Positions 1 through 6,044 of a stretch of DNA of 34,045 bases are shown one piece after another. The notes below the pieces were generated by a model. It was not told the origin of the DNA. It made no database searches and worked only from the letters and a program-made list of their open reading frames with translations. A program made the translations under genes and the position numbers. Within the stretch, counting starts at the first letter, position 1. Every line of letters starts with the position of its first letter. Source of the DNA: Ilumatobacteraceae bacterium (lineage in GTDB: Bacteria; Actinomycetota; Acidimicrobiia; Acidimicrobiales; Ilumatobacteraceae); NCBI GenBank assembly GCA_017856815.1, contig JAFMEI010000006.1, positions 1 to 34,045 of the forward strand. The letters run 5' to 3'.

Positions 1-869
1 GGCGCCGGGTTCCATGGTGGTGATGAAACCACCCACGTAATACCAATATCTTCAAGCCGCTTAACTTCGTCGCGGATGGCACGTGCATTTGATTTGGGAT
101 CTGCATCTAGGCCACGCGGCATTGCGATGACGAACTCAAGAGATTCTGCTCGCGGGCCAGCCATGGACTTCACTTCGGCGATCTCGCGACCTAGGTTCTC
201 GATCGCGGGAGTGCGGGTGGTGTTCATCAAGGTCGGATCTCCAAGTAATGGCATCCATCCCTCGGCGCGTTCGGCTACGCGACGTTTAGTTAGCTTGGCA
301 TTACCACCGATCCAGATCGGGATATCGCGCCGTGGCGGCGCAGGTAGCGCAAGGATTTCGCGAGCACTGAAATGAATTCCATCGTGGCTGAATGGCTCGC
401 CCTTCCAGTACTTACGCATTGCGTCAATTGACTCATCAAATAATGCATTGCGCTCGTCAAAGTTGACACCGACTGCGTGATATTCACCTTTCAAATATCC
501 AGCACCAACACCGAGCACGAAGCGTCCATTTGAAATGAGGTCAACTGTGGCGGCCGCCTTTGCAGTGATGAAAGGGTTTCTGTAGGGGAGAACAACTAAG
601 TACGGAACCAAAAGGATCTTTGAGGTAACAGCCGCAACGGCGGTTAATGCAACAAACGGATCTAAAGATTGGTGCCCTCCACTACTTAGCCAGCGTGCAC
701 CGGGCGCCGGGTGATCGGTGAAAGAAAACGCACCCCAACCACTTTGTTCACAGGCAACGGCTAGTTCCTGAATCGGGCCGGCGTCTAGCAGTGACCCAAC
801 TGGACCAATCAAGTCCGGGTATTGAAAGAAATATTTCATAGACACGCCAAACCTACTCGCTTGGCTCAT
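1..869 (-). CDS. LLM class (F420-dependent type) flavin oxidoreductase, C-terminus cut by window edge
   Basis: The minus frame is open from the ATG at 869 to the window edge (289 codons), so the C-terminus is missing. The protein reads as a luciferase-like monooxygenase fold oxidoreductase. It has an early FTDHPAP segment, LTAVAAVTSKILLVPYLVVLPYR (strand 3-4 region, given here in part only as a landmark near residue 80), then NGRFVLGVGAGYLKGEY and later IPIWIGGNA, all typical of actinobacterial F420-using LLM enzymes. Such enzymes act in the cytoplasm on varied carbonyl or alcohol substrates; the substrate here cannot be told. The start is supported by GGGAG 7 nt upstream; an internal ATG at 836 is the alternative. 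It is divergent from the SnoaL/SDR pair. F420 rather than FMN as cofactor is inferred from family resemblance. Confidence 0.85.
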   Translation of the reverse strand, partial: MSQASRFGVSMKYFFQYPDLIGPVGSLLDAGPIQELAVACEQSGWGAFSFTDHPAPGARWLSSGGHQSLDPFVALTAVAAVTSKILLVPYLVVLPYRNPFITAKAAATVDLISNGRFVLGVGAGYLKGEYHAVGVNFDERNALFDESIDAMRKYWKGEPFSHDGIHFSAREILALPAPPRRDIPIWIGGNAKLTKRRVAERAEGWMPLLGDPTLMNTTRTPAIENLGREIAEVKSMAGPRAESLEFVIAMPRGLDADPKSNARAIRDEVKRLEDIGITWVVSSPPWNPA

Positions 870-940
870 GACTCGGCTCCCGCGATTGGGCGTTATTGTT
901 TGGCATCGCATCTATTGCAAGACGTGACATCGGGGGGTGC

Positions 941-1378
941 ATGGAAATCTGGGAAGTAATCGCACGCGAAGAAATTCGTGATTTGGTAACCAGGTATAAC
1001 TCGAACAGCGACACGGGGCGCTTTCCTCAGCTACTCGAACTTTTTGATGACACATCAGTGATGACAATTGACGGCGGAATGCCCTATTCAGGTACATCAG
1101 AGATCATCAATATCTTCACTAACGCAAAGGGCCGTTTGGACTCAGTTGATGTGCCTAAATACATTCGTCACTACGTTGCTACACACCAGATTGATATTGA
1201 AAGCGAGACCGCCGCACGTGGTCGTTGTTACTTCGCAGTGCTCACACATATCGGGCTGGACCACTGGGGTCGTTACATAGATACGTACAAGAAAGTGAAT
1301 GGCAAGTGGCTCTTTGATACGCGAAAAGTATTCGTGGACGGGACAAGTGCCGGCTCAACGTTCGTAGCTAAGAAATAG
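941..1378 (+). CDS. SnoaL-like / NTF2-fold protein
   Basis: The product is about 145 aa and has the features of the SnoaL-like (NTF2 superfamily) cone fold: an N-terminal helix with REEIRDLVTRYNSNSDTG, a central LFDDTSVMTIDG, the helix SEIINIFTNA, and strands RHYVATHQIDIES and ARGRCYFAVLTHIG followed by WGRYIDTYKKVNGKW. Family members are isomerases, dehydratases, cyclases or small binding partners acting on polyketides, steroids or aromatics. No catalytic residue can be assigned here. ATG 941 is preferred because a G-rich ribosome site (GGGGGG) lies 3 nt upstream; an in-frame TTG at 896 would add 15 residues. The SDR gene starts 10 nt after its stop, so the two are probably co-transcribed and may act on the same substrate. 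Confidence 0.75.
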   Translation: MEIWEVIAREEIRDLVTRYNSNSDTGRFPQLLELFDDTSVMTIDGGMPYSGTSEIINIFTNAKGRLDSVDVPKYIRHYVATHQIDIESETAARGRCYFAVLTHIGLDHWGRYIDTYKKVNGKWLFDTRKVFVDGTSAGSTFVAKK

Positions 1379-1388
1379 GGGGAGCACT

Positions 1389-2162
1389 ATGGATCTTGGT
1401 CTCGCAGGTAAAGGTGTAGTGATCGTTGGCGGCACATCCGGCATGGGGTTTGCAGCGGCAGAGACACTGGTGGGTGAAGGTGCAAACGTTGTGATCGTGG
1501 GCCGTGACCCACAAAAAACTGCCGATGTTGCTGCACGCATAGGCGCTACAGGTGTCGCGGGCGATGTGTCGGCAACAGGTGGTGCCGCTGATGTCATGGC
1601 GCGTGCGCAAGCGGCATTGGGTGAAATTCACGGTGTCGGAATCACCACTGGAATCATCGGCCACTCGCCAATTGAGATCAGTGATGAGGAATGGACTGAT
1701 GTCTTTCGCGATGTGCTTTTGGGTGTCACTCGAAGCGTTGAAGCATCTCTCCCGTATCTGATTGCTACTAAGGGTGCGCTAGTCACCACCGCGGCGTATT
1801 CAATTCGAGCACCTGAAATCGCACGCCTTCCTTATGCATCACTGAAGTCCGCGGTTGCCGTATTTACAAAGGGCATCGCCAAGACCTACGGGCGACAAGG
1901 GGTCCGTGCGAACTGTATTGCACCAGGTGCTATTGAGACCGAAGCCCTTCAGATGCTGCGCAAGATGCTCTCGGAGCAGCGTGGCCTGCCGCCCGAGGGC
2001 TTACTCGAGCAGGTGATGGTGGAGGAGTGGCATCTCGATGTGTCGTTGCAAAGACCAGGGCAACCCAAAGAAGTTGGTGAGCTCATCGCATTTTTGCTGT
2101 CGAAGCGCGCTGGCTATTTGACCGGGGCGTTGATCAATATTGACGGCGGTACGAGTTTTTAG
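1389..2162 (+). CDS. SDR family NAD(P)-dependent oxidoreductase
   Basis: The product is 257 aa, the standard classical-SDR length. The nucleotide-binding motif GGTSGMG lies at 14-20, the catalytic pair YASLK at 149-153, and the C-terminal cofactor/tetramer segment LTGALINIDGGTSF at the end. The usual NNAG is replaced by a TTG-type segment (86-88). The position 13 residues before the catalytic Tyr, normally Ser, is Ala136 by simple counting, with Ser138 nearby, so catalytic geometry may differ. A strong AGGGGGAG site precedes ATG 1389. It lies downstream of the SnoaL-like gene in an apparent two-gene operon and convergent with the subtilase gene (1-nt gap). The family oxidises or reduces alcohol/ketone groups; the substrate is unknown. 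Confidence 0.88.
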   Translation: MDLGLAGKGVVIVGGTSGMGFAAAETLVGEGANVVIVGRDPQKTADVAARIGATGVAGDVSATGGAADVMARAQAALGEIHGVGITTGIIGHSPIEISDEEWTDVFRDVLLGVTRSVEASLPYLIATKGALVTTAAYSIRAPEIARLPYASLKSAVAVFTKGIAKTYGRQGVRANCIAPGAIETEALQMLRKMLSEQRGLPPEGLLEQVMVEEWHLDVSLQRPGQPKEVGELIAFLLSKRAGYLTGALINIDGGTSF

Positions 2163-2163
2163 T

Positions 2164-4158
2164 TCAGTCCAGTGTGATATTGACAGTCTTTACCTTGCTT
2201 CGCGCCGAAGCACCATTGGCATTCACGGTGCGAACATAAAAGTAATGATCACCAGCAGGTGCTGAAATTACCTTCGTGCGAACACCAGCAGCAAAACATC
2301 CCTGGCGCTCATTATCTAGGTAAACACACCACTTTGTAATTGCAGGTGACGATGGATTCCAATTTACGTTTATCGTTGCGGATTCAATGCCACCTTGAAC
2401 GGTGATTATCGGCCGGCTTGCGGTGCGGATCACAGTGAAGCTGATGTTCTCATCCGGTGAAGATTCGGTGTTGTTGAAATTTTTGCCAACGATTCGATAG
2501 GTCACGGTGCCCGTAAAGGTTGCGCGTTCTTGGTCTACAAAGGTCGTTGACTGCAAGGCATTTCTGATCCGCGTACCGTTTCTAAATACGAAGTAGTGAT
2601 CAGCATTTGGGCTGGCCCGGAAACTAATCCGAAGATCTGTGTTGCTCACCACAACTGATGGAGCGCTGACTGGTGTGATATTGCCGATTGCTCCCCATGC
2701 GTCAAGAAGTGACTCGCCACATCTACGTGTGGAGTTGTTGCAGTCGAGATTTGTAGTTGTTGCTACCGGAAAGCCCCGTCCAGATTCCTGGAGTTGCTGC
2801 TCCACTTGCGCGGGGGTTAGCGATGGGTTTTCGCCCATGATGATCGCGGCAACCGCCGAAACTACTGGTGTAGCCATTGATGTGCCCGACATCATTCGAT
2901 ATTCGTCGCCGCCGGGCGCAGGTGAGGGAATTGGTGATGTGAGTCCATCGTTGAGGGTGTTCAAGATGTACGCACCTGGTGCAGCGACATCAACTATTGA
3001 TCCGTAGTTGGAAAACGCCGCGCGAGTGCCACGGTTATTTACTGCTCCAACCACCACAACGTTGTTGCAATTCGCTGGTGTTGCATTCGAAGCATTTTCA
3101 TTGTCGTTGCCAGCGGCAACAACAACCACGGCGCCTGAGGCAACTGCGTAATCAATTGCACCTTGTGCCTCCTCGCCGCATGCTCCATAACCGCCGAGGC
3201 TCAGGTTGATCACGTCGGCAGGGTTGGGATTGTCAGCCAATCCTGGAACCGAACCACCGGCTGCCCAACGAACGCCATCGGCGATATCAGTGTCGTAGCC
3301 ACCGCATTTGCCGAGTACGCGCACCTGGAGGAGCTTTGTATTCCAGTTGATACCCGCGACACCTTTTGAGTTGTTTGCAGTTGCTCCGATGATGCCTGAC
3401 ACGTGGGTGCCGTGCCAGCTTGAATCCTCAGTGCCACAACCGCCGCCAAACTGCTCATCATCTGCTGAAGTCACCCAATCACCAGGGTCATGGGCATCAG
3501 TATCGCGTCCATCACCATCATTTGCGGAGAGAAAAACTTCTTCACCGTCGATCACATCGGCACTGATCAAATCGGCTTGACCAATTATGCGGGCAGGATC
3601 GAGATCTTCATGGTCGGTGTAGCCAGTATCGAGAATTGCAACCACGGTGTCATTTGACCCCGTTGTTTCGCTCCACAGTGCTTCAGCGTTAATTGCGCCT
3701 GGGACATCGTCGGACTTCCGTAGGTACCACTGCCCGTTTGTTGCGGGATCAGTGGCAAATAACGGATCATTTGGAATTACCGAAGCACGGAGTCGGATTG
3801 AAGGCTCTACTGCGATCACTCCAGGGAGATCTTCAATCTCGGCGATTGCGTCAGACAATGAATCGCCAGTCAATACCTCGTCAAAGTTGACAATTGTTCG
3901 CGCAGCATCCGAGGTTTCTGATCTATGCGCTTCAAGTTCGGTTGCGGTTGCGATTGCGTTGACTGATGGGCCCGAACGAGGAGCGTGATAGACAACAACT
4001 CGACTAGTTGAAATTGGTTGTGTTCCTTCGGCGGGGACAGAGTCGGTTGCGCGCACTGGACTCATCGGTTGGATTAAAAAGACTCCAAATGTCGCAACTG
4101 CGGATAGCAAGATCAAAAAACGGCGCATATACAAGCGTAACCGAATTGGGGTCGACAT
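2164..4158 (-). CDS. Secreted subtilisin-like serine protease (S8) with C-terminal Fn3-like domains
   Basis: The protein is about 664 aa. An Arg-rich N-terminus followed by a hydrophobic stretch and a VRA cleavage-like site near residue 38 predicts a Sec signal peptide. Next comes an inhibitor-I9-like propeptide (about 50-125), then the S8 catalytic domain. The triad is visible as Asp178 (AILDTGYTDHEDL), His250 (SSWHGTHVSG) and Ser428 (SGTSMATP), with the oxyanion Asn352 (AAGND); numbering counts the TTG at 4161 as residue 1. Two beta-rich, Fn3-like modules follow (about 495-575 and 580-665). Several Cys residues fit an extracellular fold. ATG 4158 is preferred over the TTG; it starts 5 nt after the stop of the upstream dioxygenase gene, so the two are probably translationally coupled. 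It is likely a nutritional or processing exoprotease. Confidence 0.9.
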   Translation of the reverse strand: MSTPIRLRLYMRRFLILLSAVATFGVFLIQPMSPVRATDSVPAEGTQPISTSRVVVYHAPRSGPSVNAIATATELEAHRSETSDAARTIVNFDEVLTGDSLSDAIAEIEDLPGVIAVEPSIRLRASVIPNDPLFATDPATNGQWYLRKSDDVPGAINAEALWSETTGSNDTVVAILDTGYTDHEDLDPARIIGQADLISADVIDGEEVFLSANDGDGRDTDAHDPGDWVTSADDEQFGGGCGTEDSSWHGTHVSGIIGATANNSKGVAGINWNTKLLQVRVLGKCGGYDTDIADGVRWAAGGSVPGLADNPNPADVINLSLGGYGACGEEAQGAIDYAVASGAVVVVAAGNDNENASNATPANCNNVVVVGAVNNRGTRAAFSNYGSIVDVAAPGAYILNTLNDGLTSPIPSPAPGGDEYRMMSGTSMATPVVSAVAAIIMGENPSLTPAQVEQQLQESGRGFPVATTTNLDCNNSTRRCGESLLDAWGAIGNITPVSAPSVVVSNTDLRISFRASPNADHYFVFRNGTRIRNALQSTTFVDQERATFTGTVTYRIVGKNFNNTESSPDENISFTVIRTASRPIITVQGGIESATINVNWNPSSPAITKWCVYLDNERQGCFAAGVRTKVISAPAGDHYFYVRTVNANGASARSKVKTVNITLD

Positions 4159-4163
4159 CAATT

Positions 4164-4937
4164 TCAGCCCACTCTGTATGAGGTCATTGACATTGAACCG
4201 AGGTCGTAGCCTTCACAAATCGTGGTCACTTTGCGCCCAGATGCGACTGCGATGCCCGCCGTATATAGAAGTGGGATGAAGTGATCAGGTGTTGGAACTG
4301 AATATCGGAAATCGCGGTGGGTAACCACAGATGGCAGCTTCCCTGGATCAGTCAGCATTATTTGTCTTACGTGATCATCAAAGCTGTGCGCCCAATCAAA
4401 GCCTTTGTCGGGGAGACCCCAGTTAACTTTGCTCAGATTGTGCACCACATTGCCAGATGAGATCACCATCACACCCTCATTACTTAAGGCAGCAAGCTCG
4501 GTGCCAATTTTGAAGTGGTAGTCAAAAGATTCATGACCGTTTAATGAGAGTTGGACAACGGGTATGGATGCATCGGGGTACATGTAGAGGAGAGGCGACC
4601 ATGTTCCGTGGTCAAGACCCCATTCGTCCTTCTCCAAACTCACACGAGTGGAGTTGACGATCTCGACGACACGTTCAGCAAGTGGTGGGCTACCTGGAGC
4701 TGGATATTGAATTTGGTACATCGCATCGGGGAATCCATAGAAGTCATGAATCGTGCGCGGGTGCTCCATCGCCGTGACCGCGGTGGCTTGAATGAACCAA
4801 TGTGCCGATATTGCAAGGATTGCTTTGGGGCGCTCAACTTGTGCGGCAAATTCACCCCAAGCCGCGCTAAATCGATTCGGTTCAATTGCAGTCACGGGAT
4901 TCCCATGACCAATGAAAACCGCAGAAGTTGAAACCAT
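4164..4937 (-). CDS. 4,5-DOPA dioxygenase extradiol family protein (LigB/YgiD-like)
   Basis: The product is 257 aa, close to the family's usual 260. It belongs to the class III extradiol dioxygenase family that includes E. coli YgiD and plant DODA, which open catechol rings next to a hydroxyl. Conserved His residues are visible: His11 in FIGHGNP, His46 in AISAHWF, His166 in SSGNVVHNL and His219 in TPDHFIPLL, matching the metal ligands and catalytic His known for the family. The ATG at 4937 is chosen because the protein then begins at the family's first strand and a TATCGT -10-like box lies 6 nt upstream; longer in-frame versions would overlap the divergent gene at 4986. It is first of a two-gene unit with the subtilase. 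The natural catechol substrate is unknown. Confidence 0.85.
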   Translation of the reverse strand: MVSTSAVFIGHGNPVTAIEPNRFSAAWGEFAAQVERPKAILAISAHWFIQATAVTAMEHPRTIHDFYGFPDAMYQIQYPAPGSPPLAERVVEIVNSTRVSLEKDEWGLDHGTWSPLLYMYPDASIPVVQLSLNGHESFDYHFKIGTELAALSNEGVMVISSGNVVHNLSKVNWGLPDKGFDWAHSFDDHVRQIMLTDPGKLPSVVTHRDFRYSVPTPDHFIPLLYTAGIAVASGRKVTTICEGYDLGSMSMTSYRVG

Positions 4938-4957
4938 ACATTTACGATAACTACCGT
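4928..4957 (+). promoter_or_regulatory. Predicted promoter for the DUF7064/7065-like gene
   Basis: TTGAAA (4928-4933) and TACCGT (4952-4957) are separated by 18 nt. A start site about 7 nt downstream would give a leader of roughly 22 nt containing the AGGAG at 4974-4978 and the GTG start at 4986. The -35 box lies over the first codons of the divergent dioxygenase gene. Prediction by eye only. Confidence 0.45.
4944..4949 (-). promoter_or_regulatory. Leaderless-type -10 box (TATCGT) for the dioxygenase-subtilase unit
   Basis: On the minus strand TATCGT lies 6 nt before ATG 4937, with no Shine-Dalgarno sequence. This fits a TANNNT box giving a leaderless transcript. No convincing -35 is seen. 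It sits between the -35 and -10 of the predicted plus-strand promoter. Confidence 0.4.
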
Positions 4958-4985
4958 CAGCGTTAGTCATCGACAGGAGCGCCAA

Positions 4986-5987
4986 GTGACACAGAACAAT
5001 TACGAGTACCCAACATTCGGGCCCGATGATGATGACTTCCATGATCATGTATTGAGCGACCGTTGGTGGGAGACCGAGACGAACTGGTTTTCGTGGTGTG
5101 TCCCTGAACGCAAGTTGAGTGGCTGGACATATTGCCAAGCGCGACCGAATGCGAGCATCTGCAACGGTGGTGCTTGGGTATGGGATGACTCGTCACCGTT
5201 TGAGTGGGGATTGCCATATCACGCGAATTACAGCGGGCTTCAGCTACCACCGCGCAGTGAGCGTGACATGCGCGATTTTGAGTGGCCCAATGGAGTGCAT
5301 ACCAAGACTCTGGAGCCCTTGAAGAAGTATCAGATTCGTTATTCCGATCCTGGAGCATTCGAGTTGGACATCGTGTTTGACGCGATCATGCCCCCGAATC
5401 CACATCCCATCGGAGTGGCACCTTTCTACAAGGGTGTCCACTTTGATCAAGCGGGACGCGTTACTGGCTCAATGATTTTGCATGGTGAGTCAATTGCGAT
5501 TGATTGTTTTGCGGTACGCGACCGATCCTGGGGCCCACGCCCACAAGGGCGCCCAAAAAAGCGCAAAAGTACCGACCATGACCAGCTATCTGGCACCGGT
5601 GGCATCGGTTACTCGTACGGCACTTTGAATGAACGCGAGGCATTCCTCGTCTACACCGTTCCAACTCTGGACTCGGATCAGGTTGTGACCGGATTCCTCA
5701 TCCGAGATGGCGTTTATGCGCACATTATCGGCGGCGAACGCAAGGTCGCGGTGGACCCCGAACACGGTTGGGTGCGCACAATTGACGTTGAAGCACACGA
5801 TGACCTGGGTCGCACAATCAAAGCCCATGGTGAAGCTCAGAGTTGGTTCTTCAAGGGCAATCCTGGCGACTGTCAGATGTGGTGGTGGTGGGACGGTGTG
5901 GACCGTGCAGTTGGCGAGGACCAGTCGTATGTCTCGAAGCGGGTCCGAGAGAAATGGATCAGTGACGCCCGCGCGGCGCGAGGCTGA
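4986..5987 (+). CDS. DUF7064/DUF7065-like (AttH/CrtC lipocalin-type) protein of unknown function
   Basis: The protein is 333 aa, with no signal peptide or membrane segment, and is very rich in Trp and other aromatics (a WWWW run near residue 300). The layout, an N-terminal half with WWETETNWFSWCVPE and a C-terminal half with the DCFAVRDRSWGPRPQG signature, resembles the two-domain actinobacterial DUF7065-DUF7064 proteins, distantly related to AttH/carotenoid 1,2-hydratase lipocalin-type folds. The DRSWGPR motif (about 178-184) is the most recognisable. Function is unknown; homologues are common near lipid, terpenoid or steroid catabolism genes, which suggests a hydrophobic ligand. The GTG start is set by AGGAG 7 nt upstream. 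It is transcribed alone, away from the dioxygenase. The family call is from memory of the motif pattern. Confidence 0.6.
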   Translation: MTQNNYEYPTFGPDDDDFHDHVLSDRWWETETNWFSWCVPERKLSGWTYCQARPNASICNGGAWVWDDSSPFEWGLPYHANYSGLQLPPRSERDMRDFEWPNGVHTKTLEPLKKYQIRYSDPGAFELDIVFDAIMPPNPHPIGVAPFYKGVHFDQAGRVTGSMILHGESIAIDCFAVRDRSWGPRPQGRPKKRKSTDHDQLSGTGGIGYSYGTLNEREAFLVYTVPTLDSDQVVTGFLIRDGVYAHIIGGERKVAVDPEHGWVRTIDVEAHDDLGRTIKAHGEAQSWFFKGNPGDCQMWWWWDGVDRAVGEDQSYVSKRVREKWISDARAARG

Positions 5988-6004
5988 CAATTCGTAAATT
6001 CTTA

Positions 6005-6034
6005 TTGCCCCAAATTTGCCATCTCGCCTAGGTT
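6005..6034 (+). promoter_or_regulatory. Predicted promoter of the purine operon with a palindrome in its spacer
   Basis: TTGCCC (6005-6010) and TAGGTT (6029-6034) are spaced by 18 nt. The spacer opens with the 8-bp perfect palindrome CAAATTTG (6011-6018), a possible repressor site. ATG 6045 follows the -10 by 10 nt, so the leader would be very short or absent, leaving no room for a purine riboswitch or attenuator. Prediction by eye. Confidence 0.4.
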
Positions 6035-6044
6035 GCAAGGGGTA

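Noticed and set aside
4938-5138. 67-residue N-terminal extension of the dioxygenase
   Set aside because: It would overlap the divergent gene that has its own ribosome site at 4974-4978, and the family begins at the later ATG.
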